Shown piece after piece: positions 11,771-24,500 of a stretch of DNA of 64,000 nt. The notes below the pieces were generated by a model that saw only the letters and a program-made list of their open reading frames with translations, was not told where the DNA came from and did not search any database. Position 1 is the stretch's first letter. Each line of letters begins with the position of its first letter. Source of the DNA: Todiramphus chloris collaris (lineage: Eukaryota; Chordata; Aves; Coraciiformes; Alcedinidae); assembly GCA_025345505.1 (NCBI GenBank), contig JANVCC010000077.1, forward strand, positions 4,150,607 to 4,214,606, in the 5' to 3' direction. The translations under genes and the position numbers were made by a program.

Positions 11771-12734
11771 CCTCATTTGATGCCCATGTAGAACTTTGGC
11801 ACGGGTTGCACCAACTATTTCACTTCTTAAAAATAGCTCCCTGAAAATAAGCAGTGTGCCTGAACATCATGAAGTACATTTTTCTTTCCAATTTATTAGC
11901 ATGCTTCTTGAAATCCTGAAGGAGCCCCAAACTGAGCACTCAACAAAGACGACAGTCCCTTCCCATAAAAAGTTACAGTCCCAAGTTATCCATGTGTTAG
12001 GAGCTGTTAGCCTATTCACAGAGGAGTTGAAAGCTGTCCAACATTAAATCAGTGTAAATTACATATCTGGGGTGAAACTTCACCCCCAAAAATTGCAGGA
12101 TTACACTGTTAATGTTGGTAGTTTTCAAAACATGGAAACAGATATTCCCTCCTCCTCTACTGAGCATTTGGTCAGGAACAAAACCTCAGAAAGGCATTGC
12201 TTTGCACACTTGCAATCTCTCTTGAAACTTGTTTTCTCTAACAGTCCTGAAGAACTGTTTTGATCCTCAGCTATGAATTATCTTTGCAAAGGAAATTCCT
12301 TATGTAGAACAGCTGCACAGGTTGAAGTTTCTAAGGTTGACATGAGAGTACTTTGTGTCACTTGAAGAGCTCTTGAAAACTCTCATGAAATACTGGCATT
12401 TCAAGACAGTCTTGCAGAAATCTGAAATAACCTCAGACAATTTGACATCTCATCAAAACTCCAAATATAGATATTCTGCTGCAATTTTTATCATGATTTT
12501 CTAGTTTCTAAACAGTATTATAGCAGTTTTGACAAATGTGGAGTTATAATAGTTTTGGGTTTTGGAGGGTTTTTTTTCCTTTTTAGAATATGTATCGAGC
12601 TACATGAAAAGTTTCATGCCTGTGGAAAATTCTTCTTCAGAGTATTCTCCAACCTCCAGCAGTTTGCACTTCAAGGACTTACCAAACCAAACATGGTTCA
12701 TATATATGTGCAGTAATGCCCAATGGATTTTCCT

Positions 12735-12870
12735 GCATGAGCTTGTCCAGTCTCTGCTTGAATCTGTGCAAACTCTACATATCCTCAATGTCCTGCAGCA
12801 AGGAATTTCATAGCTACACCCTGCATGAAGAATTACCTCTTTTCATTTCTTTTGAATGTGCCAATTGTTG
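12735..12870 (-). mobile_element. Very old CR1/L3-type LINE scrap
   Basis: On the + strand the order GCTTGTCCAGTCTCTGCTTG, GCAAGGAATTTCATAGCTAC, ACCCTGCATGAAGAATTACC parallels the antisense of the conserved CR1 3' region (antisense of the TTCTTCACAC..GTGTAATTA..TGGAATTC segment near the ORF2 end). The fragment is short, heavily substituted and lacks a tail, so boundaries are approximate. It would belong to the same ancient class as the relic at 37715-39850 rather than to the younger avian CR1s. Confidence 0.45.
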
Positions 12871-15800
12871 ACTATTCATGTGTCACAGAAGAAACAAAAC
12901 AAGGGATCCAATCTTTTCTCACTGTATAAACATGACATAAAACTCATCAGCATTTCTTACACTTTCAGGTGAAAATTTAGACAATCTGAAACATTTTGTT
13001 TTCACTGCAAATCATCCCGATTTCAAGGGCATTTATACCCTGACTTTCCACACAACATCCAGCTAAAGCATGCCTCATTAGCTCACAAGCAAGCCTTCAT
13101 GCCTCCATAACCCAAATTTCTTTTCTCACCTTCCTCAGATGCTGAAGCTTAAATTGATTTACTGCCCCCAAACACGATTCAGATGCTTTGCGGTTTCATG
13201 GCTCTTTTAAACTCTCTTCAATGGCAACGGATATGGAAGCACTGTTCAGGTCCTCGCATTTAACATCATTTGATTCTTCTCTTTGTGTCCTCCATCTCCC
13301 TTACTTCCCCTTATTTGTATTCTCATCAGTGTCATATTAAATGCCATGGAACACACTTTTAGGGTAATAACAGGCCTGAAGTTTATGAAATAAAAGATTG
13401 ATATCAGCTTCATAAAACTCAGGGGAAGCAATATCTTTTCTGTGTCTTGCCATCCCTTTAACTGCAGCTACCTTTATACACTGTGGAGGGAGAGGAGAGT
13501 TTTTAAAAAAAAAAAAAAAAGAGAAAAGAGAAGATATCTCCAAACAGCAGTGGGATTTTGGAACTTGGTGTGCTGTTAATTTCTTTATCGCTTTAACAGC
13601 AAGGAAGTTGTGCTTGCCTCTTTGTGTATATCAGTGGTGTGTTTCTTTCAAGGGCTTGGCAATCTTTTTCCTTAAATGTCACTAGATTCTGAAATGTTCA
13701 GGCTCTGTAACCAGTGGTTTATAGCCGTCACACACTGAAAGGGCAACAGATGAAGAAACTGTCTATTACTGTAGATAAACAGAACATATGCCACATACCA
13801 GGATGGAATGAGAAACAAGGTGGTGAAATCAGGCTGGAGTTTTACACTGATGCCCAGGCTGGTGGCATCTGCGTACTGCCTGTGAAACATGCACCATCAG
13901 GCTGAATGATCTCCCTCAGCTGTTTTATCAACAAGCTGGTTCTGAATATGAACCCACAGTCATGTTTGGATTAGGGTCATACTCACGGCATGCATTAGAG
14001 GCTTTGTATACAGGACTTAATTTGGGATCCATCACTTGCTTCAGCTTCCAGTCCATCAGATCTAACCCCTCCAGAGCAGTATCTGTGTCAAAAAGCCTGA
14101 CGCAGCTGCAAGGGCTGAGGATGGACTGTAGATCTAACAAAGCTCAGGGACTCTGGCATCGAAATCCTTTTCAGGATTGTACACTAATTCAACAGCATGA
14201 AGCTTTTGAGCTAAACCTGCCTGCGTTTATTCCGGAAGACACTGGAGAGGCCAAGAGAGGTAGTAGACAGCCAGATCACTCAGCCTTGCTCAGGATGGGG
14301 ACACCCTCTCACCAGAGAACTGCCCATATGTCATAAAGCAGTGTCTCCCATATCCCTGTATCTCTCCAAATCAGTGCCATGCAAACCTTAGCAAAGTTTT
14401 TGCAAAAGTTTTCTGTTTTGCTGGCATATTTTTCTATTCCCAAATTCACAGATTAACATTTAGTTTCACAGGTTGGAAGACTGACACAGGTACATTTAAG
14501 ATACAGAAAGTTTTTACCTTTTTATTTTTCTTCCTCTTTTTTTTTTGGCAGTCATTGTTTGTGTTTTCTACCCTTGATAATAGATCTTAAATTCAACAAA
14601 AAAAAAAAACGTCATAGCATTTCAACTTTCTGCTTCACCGCCTCTGAATACTGCATTTCCCCCCATTTTTTAATTATTTTTTTAAATGCTGACAATTTAG
14701 CAAAACTTGCTGAAATGGACAAGGGGTGGGAGAACCTGAAGAGGCAGATGACCTTGCCAAAACCATCCCACTAATCCCACCAACTTGTCAGTGATTGCCA
14801 GAAGCAACCGCAAAGCAAGAAATAGGCCTATTATGAAGAACAGCAATTCTCTTTCTAAAATGGGCCAAACTGTACTGTTTCCACCTTCCCCAAGTGTTAA
14901 CGGGTAAATTGCTGTAACACAGCTATCCTAGTAGAGATACGATTCTTAGGTTAATAAACTCAGCAGCAGTTTCTGCACAGGCTTTTCCCTGAGCTCTGGA
15001 CCAGGCCATATGGACATTTAACCCACAGCCTTCCACAGGGGTGTGCGAATAGGTGTGCCTATAAAAGTGGTGCACAATATTCCAAGATGGAAAATAAACA
15101 CATGATTTTGAAATCTTGAGTTCACATAATGTGTTTGTCCATTTTTGCCTGTATCTTTCTCCCTTCCTCCCTTTTCAGATTTTTTTCTGTCTGAGGGAAG
15201 GGTTTTCCAGGTGTGAGCCCAACTCAGTTCAGTGGCTGAAGACAGACCATGCAAAAAGGGAAAGCAGCCAGCAGGGTTAAAATGTCAAAGAAATAAGCAG
15301 GGTTAATAGATATCAAAGAGCTGTGTTCTCGTGTAATAGGCCTTTCTCCACTAATTCCAACATCAAACCCATCAAGATGCATTCTTAGTCATAGAGACAT
15401 AAAATTAATTATCAGAAAAGTGCCAAACGAACCAGTGTTACCTGTAAGCATGCTTTAGGTTGCAGAGTGAAACGACATCGCAGAGCTGAGCTAACTAACC
15501 ATCACAACAAAGTGAGTGAAAGAGCTTGAACCGACTGGTCAACCATTAGGTTCAGAGCAGGTCCTTCTTTTCTGAGAAATATTAAAGAATGAAGTACTTT
15601 TTCTACCCAGGGGAAGGGACCTCTCAAAGCATGACACAGGATGACCCAACTGAAATACAATAGTTCTGTAAATACTGTGGATTTGTTATAGGAAGTTAAC
15701 AATATCCCAACCCAAAATCAGATTCAAGCTTTGGGGAAATGTATTAGTAGACAGAATGAACCTTGTTGGCTGGAGAAATATCTCCAAACTGTGAATTAAT

Positions 15801-17438
15801 ATTGCAGACCAGAGGAGTGTTCACTGAAAAACGAAGGGGATTTTGCATTGATATGTAACTATGGGATTTAATCTCTGGCCTGTACTGCCTTTACTCTTTC
15901 AGCCCACCTCCTGCAGCTGCTGGGATTTGGCTCTTTCTCTGCTTTACAGTCTAACGGAGTTAGAAGCATATCCAATTGCACTTCAGGAGCCACTTCTGGC
16001 ACTTGATAAACAGCTCTGGATTCAGTGTTGTTTATGTGTCTGGAGACACAGGCTTGGTGAGGGTTGCCTGAGGAGCAACCTCTGTTCCTGGGTGTGCTTC
16101 TTCACAGTGCCTGGGTATCTGGGCTGCATTCATCTGGTGTCAGAGGCAATGGCTGTTTAATAACAAGACGTATCAAGAGGGAGCACATGAGGGAAGATAA
16201 CATGATCTGATGAATAATAATACCAAAATTCAATGCACCAGAGCATTTTGATTTAGCCATTTCAGGGACTGGCAACCCACATAGCAGCACTTCACCTGCT
16301 ACAAGAACATTGCAAATCTGAGTAAGGACAGCGAGAAAGTACATAGATACACATCTTGAGACATGGAGCAGACAAATATTTAAACCCTTAGCCAACTGCT
16401 TCTCAAAACAGCCCTTCTCCTGCCACCGCAGACCCCTCACTCACTGTAATTTATCTGAAAAAGGAGACAGTAAAAATAATTGAGAGAAAGAAAGAAGTTT
16501 GAAAGGTCTTTTGTTCACTGACAGTGTCCAGAACAAGAAGAAGTAGTCTCATATTGATCCCAGTTTTCATGAGAAGGAGATGTGGAGACCTGGAAGTCCA
16601 GCAATTCTAAGTGACAGTATGAACAAGGGAATAGTTTTCTCAAGGAAAATGTTGAAAATCACTATAATAGACGTCCTTTCTAAGAGACAAGTTTGGTCAC
16701 CTTGAAGCAGGGTGGCTGGATCCATTCCCACACTGCTACCAAAGCAACATGAACCCACTACAGTCATACAGGCACTTAGCTCCAAAAAATGGTCAAAAAA
16801 GCCTGGGAAGGCAGCGCAGACAAATATTTAAGACCTGACTGTTCCTGAGAAATGCTTGGCAATTATTGCAGCTTGATGTCAAACTATACTGACTGTAAGC
16901 AATTCTGCAGACATTTCTACTCTTCACTTCTACTTTCTGAATACAGAAATACTGTCACCCTTTTTACAGCTCTGTAAGGAGACTGGAGCAATTAACTGTT
17001 TGTTATATCACTCAATTCAGAGTGGGTGAAGATTTCAGGTATAAACTGAAGGACCGTCCACAGATGTAATGAAAAGCACAGTCATGAAAATCATTTCACA
17101 ATTCGCTGTGGTGACCTTGTCTTTTCTCACAGTGTGACCTTTCAAAACTGTTTCAACTCTGAAACAGCGTTTCCTCTTCCCCAATCCACTCCACCATGCC
17201 TCTTGAAGGCCCTCTCTGCTCAGATTTTATCCCCAGTACTGTACATCACAGTGCTGTTAGCATTTACATAGAGGTCACAATTTTTCACCAGCTCATAAGG
17301 ACACACACTTTGATCCAGACCAGAAGAAGCCCAGTTATTTGGATGTACAAAAGTTAAAAGGAATAGGAAAATCTCTTTGGCCCATGTGAAGATACAAATC
17401 ATACCCAGACTCCTGCATTTCCATAGCACAACATCTAC
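12871..17438. other. Single-copy noncoding sequence
   Basis: No gene recognised. A 124-codon frame at 13962-14336 (+) has no domain or homologue I know. An A16 run lies at 13505-13520, with A/T runs near 14540 and 14598-14609. No interspersed repeat was identified. Confidence 0.6.
13505..13520 (+). repeat. Poly(A) run
   Basis: Sixteen A residues followed by an A/G-rich stretch (GAGAAAAGAGAAG). The sequence upstream is not a recognisable retrotransposed transcript, so I read this as a homopolymer and not a retrogene tail. Confidence 0.8.
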
Positions 17439-17453
17439 TTTTTTTTTTTTTTT
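17439..17453 (+). repeat. Poly(T) run
   Basis: About fifteen T residues, 40 bp from the 3' end of the CR1 at 17495. CR1 elements end in octamer repeats instead of poly(A), so this run is probably independent of the LINE. Confidence 0.8.
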
Positions 17454-17494
17454 AACTTTTTGATATGATATTTATATATGTATCTCGCATATTA

Positions 17495-18370
17495 TGGAAT
17501 CATAGAATGTTTTGGGTTGGAAGGGGCCTTTAAGGGTCATCTAGTACAACCCTCGCCGCAGTGAGCAGTGACATCTTCAACTAGATCACACTGCTCAGAG
17601 CCCCATCCAAACTGCCCTTGAATCGTTCCAGGAATGGGGCGTCTACCACTTCTCTGGGCAACCTGTGCCAGTGTTTAACCAGCCTCACTGTAAAAAAGTT
17701 CTTCCTCATATCTAGTCCAAATTTATCCTCTTTTAGTTTAAAACCGTCACCCCTTGTCCTGTTGCAACAGGCCCTGATAAACAGGCTGTGCCCATCTTTC
17801 TTACAGGCCCACTTTAAGTACTGAAAGGCCACTATAAGGTCTCTCCAGAGTCTTCTCTTTTCCAGGCTGAACAAGCCCAGCTCTGTCAGTCTTTCTTTAT
17901 AGCAGAGGTGTTCCAGCCCTCTCATCATTTTTGTGGCCTTTCTCTAACAGGTCTATGTCTTTTCTGTGCTGAGGACTCCAGAGCTGGGCGCAGTGCTTCA
18001 GGTGAGGTCTCACCAGCATTAAGTAGAGGGGCAGAATCACCTCCCTTGACCTGCTGGCCAAGCTTCTTGTGATACAGCACAGGGTGTGATCGGCCTTCTG
18101 GCTTGTAAGTGCACATTGCCAGCTCATGGCCAGCTTTTCATCCACTAGCACCCCCACGTCCTTCTGCTCAGGGCTGCTCTCAAACCCCTCATTCCCAGAC
18201 TATTGATAGCAGGCACTGCTCAAACTGAGGTGCATGACCTGGCACTTGGCCTTGCTGAAACTCATGAGGTTCACATGGGCCCACTTCTCAAGCTTCTTCA
18301 AGTCTTCCTGAATGATATCCCATGCCTCAGGCATGTCACCCACACCTCTCAGCTTGGTGTCATATAAACC
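17495..18370 (-). mobile_element. CR1 LINE, 5'-truncated, with ORF2 C-terminal relic
   Basis: This is a minus-strand CR1 of about 875 bp. Its 3' end on the + strand reads GGAATCATAGAATG then TTGGGTTGGAAGGGGCC. The coding part starts at YDTKLRGVGDMPEAWDIIQ, just at or within the reverse-transcriptase F/YADD active-site region. It continues through LEKWAHVNLMSFSKAKC, GVLVDEKLAMSWQCAL, SREVILPLYLMLVRPHLKHC and HWHRLPREVVDAPFLERF to a stop near 17581. Two lesions break the frame: a TAG at about 18200-18202 and a frameshift near 17930. The RT palm is therefore mostly absent and the copy cannot move. The ~85 bp after the stop is 3' UTR. It is a LINE pseudogene and not a host gene. Confidence 0.95.
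17581..18370 (-). pseudogene. Broken CR1 ORF2 (reverse transcriptase C-terminal part)
   Basis: This is the coding portion of the CR1 above. The thumb/C-terminal region of ORF2 is readable in two minus-strand frames separated by a frameshift near 17930, and one premature TAG lies at about 18200. Motifs in order are DTKL, EKWAHVNLM, GVLVDEK, ASRSREVILPLY, SLEKRRLWRDLI, LPREVVDAP. The endonuclease domain and most RT motifs are missing. Confidence 0.9.
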
Positions 18371-20439
18371 CCACACATATATAATTTGTATAGATTTAAA
18401 TAGACACATACGACGCATGTTTATGTATAAAGTATGTGCATGCTAATGACTCCCCTCATTCTCTGATTTTTCAATGATAAAATGATCTCTTTTTTGCTGG
18501 CAACAGCAGTTAGGAGCTGTGAAAATGGTTATTTTTTAATATAAGGCATTTCAACTTTCAAAACATTAATCTATACAAGACATATGTGTCAGTTTACTGC
18601 TGTTTGCACCTCAGTAATTACACTCTAATTCTGTAGTTGAAGATCTTGAATTCAGTTTTGCTTATGATACAATAAAGACTCATTATGAAAGAAAATGATA
18701 AAGAGTTTCTCCTCCTTCTCTGTAACAGGAGTCCCTGAAGGCACATCATAATTTCTCTTAAGAACCTTACAGGCATAGGTTTGACTTGACTGTTTCCTTA
18801 CAAAATTATGTTGGAGGCTGCTTGAGTACAGATAAATTTCCATTTGGAAGGAAAGAGACAAAGAGGAAAATGCTGGAACCTGACTGCCCTCTGCAAATGT
18901 CCATTGATTAACTTACCTTCATGGCTCTAGGATATTCTGATTTCATTGTAGCACTGCAACATAATAAAAACTTAGGGTACTGGTATTTATTTATGTATTG
19001 CGGGTGACAGAAAGACACCAACTCGGTGCAAGGAGAGGAAATTGTCTCTTGGTAGAGATTAAAACTGTGATTTGGGATATTGTTTGAAGACATAGTCTAA
19101 TTACAAAAAAAAAACCAGCTTGAATTAAAGAGCTACAAAAAGATCTATGTGTCTAGTCATCAGTCATACATTATTAAAATAGTTGAAGATACAGTTTGCT
19201 ATCATTTCATCCCTAGAAACTTTAGAAAGAACAATATCCAAAAAACAGAAGTGGTCAAAACTGTCTAAATTTAATGACATCAGAATGTTTTCCTAACATT
19301 GCTTTTTCATGACAGGACATTTTAAAATACTGTTGCAACTCATACAGAGAGAGAGAAAGACTAAATAAACCATGGGCATCCAGTTTCACAGAACTGCTAA
19401 GTAAAACACCTCAAAGGTCCTGTGCTGTAGCAAAAATGTTTTTGTTGGCCTGATTCTGCAAATCTCATGTCAACACTAGATTTTAGGAGATTTCATCTCC
19501 TTAAAAAAGAAAACTCACAAGGAAATTCCTGGAAGAGCTCCCACTTCTCCAGTACTGTAGGCAAACATCATACTGTTTTGGTATGGGAGCAGAAAATCTT
19601 GGGCAGGTATGTTTTAGCACAAAGCTTCATTTTACCTGTGCACCATTTCATGCAGTAACAGTCCTGGTCTGTCTCTGCATGTAACCCAGTAAGCAGTGTA
19701 CGTTAAGATCTCTTCTCTTGATCCATAAAGATTATGAAGGGTAGAGACTCTATATATACAGATGCTCTAAATCTCAGATCAGTCTGTAGATCTCTGGCTC
19801 TCCAGTTCCCAGTGTGTAAGTCAGATACCCTTATGCACTGTGTTATAAAAGTGTTGTGATAGGGATAATCCTGCAAACTCTGTGGCTGAAACCAAAGGAG
19901 GAGAGAGCTCCTTTATCCCACCCCTCTTGCACTTCATGTCCAGTTTGCAACCTCCAGACTTCTACATTTGCATGGACAGGGAGTGGGAGTGTTCATCAAT
20001 GTTTGCTGCATTTTACATACTATGATACTGAGTCTTTTGCCCTGTGGTCAAACATTTAAGCAGCAAAGTCTTTTTTTCTCCCCTCTGAGGACTGTTGTGA
20101 CTTTGTTTTCTGATGATACATCCATCTGAAGAATTATACACACACAGCATGCTCTGTCTCAGACATTGCTCTTTTCACCTTCAATTCTCCACCAAACAAG
20201 ACTAAAAACATTATACAAATGAGCCTCATAAAAAAAAAAAACCCAAGCCTTCAAATAATGCATTGATCAGGAAAGAATAAGCCTGTAGCATATATTAGAA
20301 AACAATCACTCTTCCATCGTTTGCCAGACCACACTAATGGAAAACCTTAAAGAGACAAACTTCAAATATTTGAAGAAATTATGTTTATGTGTTTTTCCCT
20401 CTGTGGAAAACCAGTTTTATTTCCATTAAGTTCTATACT
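18371..20439. other. Single-copy noncoding sequence
   Basis: AT-rich sequence with no gene and no identifiable interspersed repeat. A short A-run lies at 20229-20240. Open frames are about 60-70 codons and without features. Confidence 0.6.
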
Positions 20440-20840
20440 CAATTTTTTCCTTTAAATGCAGAATAAATAAATATTTTCCCAGAGTCCAAAAGCAGAGTTA
20501 ATTAAAAAGACCAAGATAATTGACAATTCAATAGGAAACCACCAGTGCAAGTGCTGAAGTTTAAATTGGAGTTTAAAATTCCTCCAGCTTTTGCTAATCT
20601 TTGATGCTCAAGGGAACAAAGGAAGTTTTTTTGCATTGGAAAAATAATATGATTTTTTCATGACAATCCTCTTCCTTTTTTTTTTATCCTGATTTCCTAA
20701 GGAAATAAAGTACCTTGTCAAACTGTCTGTCATTCCCCCCTTAATTACTTTTGAATAAACTTGCCAATTTCAACCATATTTCAAAGAGGGAGATAAGTCG
20801 CAGAAGCAGTGATGTTTTATAAGTTTCACTGAACTGCCTG
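20440..20840. promoter_or_regulatory. Candidate conserved noncoding / enhancer-like segment
   Basis: This repeat-free AT-rich stretch has clustered transcription-factor-like words. Two TAATTA homeodomain cores lie at 20499-20504 and 20742-20747, a SOX-like AACAAAGG at 20615-20622, a TCF/LEF-like CTTTGAT at 20599-20605, and the imperfect palindrome TTTCCTAAGGAAA at 20693-20705. There is no open frame. The call is motif-based and could be chance in AT-rich DNA. Confidence 0.18.
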
Positions 20841-21544
20841 GGTTGAGAATTGAGACGCGGAGAACCAGCTCCATCTGAAAAGGGGCAGGGAGCCCTCAGC
20901 TGCTACACTCCCTGGCTGGGAAGGAGGGCTGGCAAGTCAGTGCAGCCAGGGACCCAAGGAAGCCACAGGCACACAGAGGACTGGGGTGAGTAAAGGGAGC
21001 TGCTGCTGTTCTGGTGGGAGAACTGACAACTACAAATGCACACATAACCTGGCTGCTCTGGCTCTGCTGCCTAAGAAATTTCCAGTTAATTTTTCTGATC
21101 CCAAATTGCATCCCCTTTTTTTTTTTCCTTTCAGGTGATTTTCTGTCACAGATTCAAGATACCAGAAGTTTCCACTGTGTCAAAGAAGAAAACAACTATT
21201 TATGAAATGCCATGTAGTGTGGAGAAGGATTATTACTGGTTGTATATTATTACTAATTATTAGCTTATTTTTATAAAGGACTCTTGTTCGTATTCAACTA
21301 AGACATGATTATTTAAAACAAAACAAAAGAAAAGAAAGTTTTGAGTAAGCCTTTTCAAATCTTTGTTTTTGTTCTTGGCCAAATCCACTTTTGCCACATC
21401 ACAAGGTAGACTAGACTGGCAAATCTGTAAAATCCATGGAGAGTAGAGGCAAGAGGCAGACAGAGAAGGGATAGGGAGACAAAACAGCCATGCTGTAGAT
21501 TGTCAAACAGCATACTTTCTCATATAGAAAATGACGGGCATATT

Positions 21545-21568
21545 GGGGGGGGAGGGGGGGGGGAGGAG
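21545..21568 (+). repeat. G-rich tract (G8-A-G10-A-GG-A-G)
   Basis: Almost pure G on the + strand, with two long runs interrupted by single A residues. Runs of this length can be split into four or more GGG tracts, so quadruplex formation is possible. Such tracts are also prone to sequencing and assembly error, so the exact run lengths should be treated with care. Confidence 0.85.
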
Positions 21569-24500
21569 ATTAATTTCTTTAAAGCTGTAAAGGTCCTCAT
21601 AGTCTATTACCATCAGCTTGTGGAAGCCAGTAACCATCATGTCAGATGTCTTTTGTTTTTGAGTACTTCAAGAAATTAAAATGTCAGTCTTCATTTCAGC
21701 TGATGGCTTCACCATGATATGATGCTGTACTTAAGAGGGTTTGAATTCAAATTAATTCCCTTGGCTTCACTGTCTCCCATATTGGATAGGAGTCTCCTGA
21801 TGAAATCCAGGATATGGCCTTCAAGACATCAAGGCAAACAAGTGTTGGCAAGCATGAGGCTGTACTGTATTTTTGGTAATGAAATACTCCTACTGGAAAA
21901 CCTGCAGGACATCCAGAGGCTAAATCTCTATTTTATCATTTGGGCTGGGGAACAAGTACTTAAGCAATTTGGAAATAAGTCCACCTCAGTCAGGTAGAGA
22001 CAACATCACAAGTGACAAACTCCCAGTGCAGCTCCACGTAATTTGTCAGAGTTACACCCAAGGTAAAACCCTCATCTCTGCCTTCTGAGAAAGCAACAGA
22101 AAATTACTATTTAGGGTGTCATTACAGTAAAAACTTACTACTCTTAGTCCTTGCATAAATTTTGTTGTACTGATTTAACACCACAGTTGTGCAAACTGTC
22201 AGTGACTGCTACCCCAGAGAATGTAACTCTGCAGGCAGAAGAGGACAGAAGGAGCCAGTATTTGGATGTGGAGCTTGTAATTCAGGTGGTGGTGTGTATA
22301 GCTGGAGCAAGGGAGGACTTTCCTCACAATGCTTCATGATTTAGTGGCGATTCAGTAAAATGCTCACCAGGCTAAAGGTAGGAAGTCAAAAGGTTTCTTG
22401 TGTTTAACTCTGAGGGGAACCTGGCAGAGACCCTCTCCACACTTAAAAAGAGTTATTGCCCTTTAGTTAGCAACAGCAATTCACATTTCAATGTTTCCTA
22501 GAAAAACAGCCAAACTGTTAAGTCACTGCTGCAGGACTAGAGGAGATCAGTGGGAACTGCCTTTCTAACCTCCTGAAGAAATTCAACCCACCTAACCCTG
22601 AGTTTTGTTGTGCCTCTTGTTCCAAGTCACTTCCAGATGCTTTAAAGGCTGGTGTCATACATTGAGGCCTGTGAGGATTAAGGGATATATCGGCAGGAAA
22701 ATATTTCTTCCCAGAAATGCCCCCCATGCTCCAAAGCATAAGGATTGATAACTCCTGTAAATTTTCTCTTTGCCAGTGAAATTGCTGATGTTATTCATAT
22801 TCATGTAAGTGCCTAATCCTTTCCTGAATTATTTCCCTTATATCAACTTGAGTTCAGAAAATAACTTTATAGATAGCTGCCATTTTCACCTCTAAACTTT
22901 GTAGAATGCTCTTGCCAGTGGACTTTTAGCAAAGTACTGATTTAAGGATGAAGGTTTGCACTTTGCAAACCACAGGCTCACTTTTTATGGAGAAAAGATA
23001 CCAGACAGGTTTGATGGCTTGCATTCCATTAACAACAAAACTCATTGACCAGAGACAAAAATGACCTGATTGCAGAGAAAAATCCCAAAGCAACTAAGAA
23101 ACTATCTTCTAAGGAGATGTTAAAAATGCCCTGGAGAAAGTAGTTGGGACTTTAAAATCCCCCTGGACATATCTCTCCCTGTCCTGCAGATTCCTCATTC
23201 ATTACCTGAAGTAGATGGGAATATGCAATTCTTCCTTTAACCACTGCAATAGACTTCTCTGCACTTACAGGGCAGGAAAAGAAGAATTCTTAACTCCCTG
23301 AAATCACACTTAGTTCTTCTGACCCTAAAAGAGGAAGAAGTATATTCCACACCATGCCATGTCACTTTGCCTGTCCCATTTTGAGCACTCACAGGCTCAT
23401 CACTTTTTGCTTCAACACCCAATAACCTTAAAGCCTGCCCTTACAACTGTTTATACAATTACTTCACAGTCCTACGTAATTAGCAGAGCCTCTCATGTCC
23501 TTAGACACAACAGCCATCTGCATTTTGTCATGTCTGTTAGAGTGATGATTACCAGCACCAAATTTATTTCAGGGAAAAAAGAAACAAATGGAAAGACTTA
23601 ACAGAAAGTAGGTTACCGTGAAATGAGGATATCTGCTAATTTAGCATTTCAGGTCCATCCAGTGGCTGCTAATGCAAGAGCTCTCAAGGAGTGCAGAGTA
23701 GGCAAAGATTAGCAGTGTCTCCATTGCAGGGCTGCCCAGATCTGGTCAGGCACTATTTCTGGACACAATGCTTGGTGGTTTGTTTTGAAAATGAGATAGT
23801 TACAATATACTTTAAAAAAAACCAAAAAAACCCACAACAAACCCAGACTTTCAAAAAAGGAACACTCAGGTTAGATCAGCACAGATATTAATCCTGGGCT
23901 CAAGTGAAAAAATATCTATATGCCTTATGTTTTGGACTGTGATCCATTATCTGGTATGCTGGAGGTTCATCTACACTGAGAGAAAAATAAAATCACCTGT
24001 GATATGATACTGACACTGTCTTCAGTGTATACTCTACTGTTTGAAAAAGCATGCACCCAGGCTCTGTTCTTTCTGAGCAGTGCAGCAATAAACCAAAGTA
24101 ACTAGTGTCCTTGGTCAAAAATCACTGCCAGAAATCAAAAAGCCTGTCAGTGTATAGGTTTTATCCCCACCAAATTTCCTCTTTCTATCCCTTTGCTAGT
24201 CCTCTTCTTAGCTTTCCTGTTTTCCTAAGTCCTACAGCCTGAAGACCTGAAATATATTCTCCACTCTTTCTGCAGAAAGTACACCTTGGGCCAATTAATT
24301 TATTCTGACTTACCTACAGCCCAGTGCTATGGACAGCATTTTCAGGGTCTGAAGCTCCTGCATTACTTCAAGCAGTTTAACTGGCTTTTCCACTTTCAAT
24401 TCTCTGTAGCATATAGGAGTCCGTGACTGACCAGCTCAAACACCACTGGTGTCCTTCAACATTACAACATCTACCAAAATGACATTTTGAGGTGCAAGAG

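Larger units (their letters stand above)
9061..12734. other. Single-copy noncoding sequence
   Basis: No gene seen. It contains a possible MIR-like core at 9625-9700, a (GGGA)6 tract at 11747-11770 and a short palindrome at 12069-12086. Frames of 60-80 codons in all six phases look like chance. Confidence 0.6.

Noticed and set aside
13505-13520. Poly(A) run as a processed-pseudogene tail
   Set aside because: No transcript-like sequence or AATAAA-type signal precedes it at a sensible distance.
13962-14336. 124-codon ATG frame on the + strand
   Set aside because: No domain or signal, and no supporting splice or transcription context.
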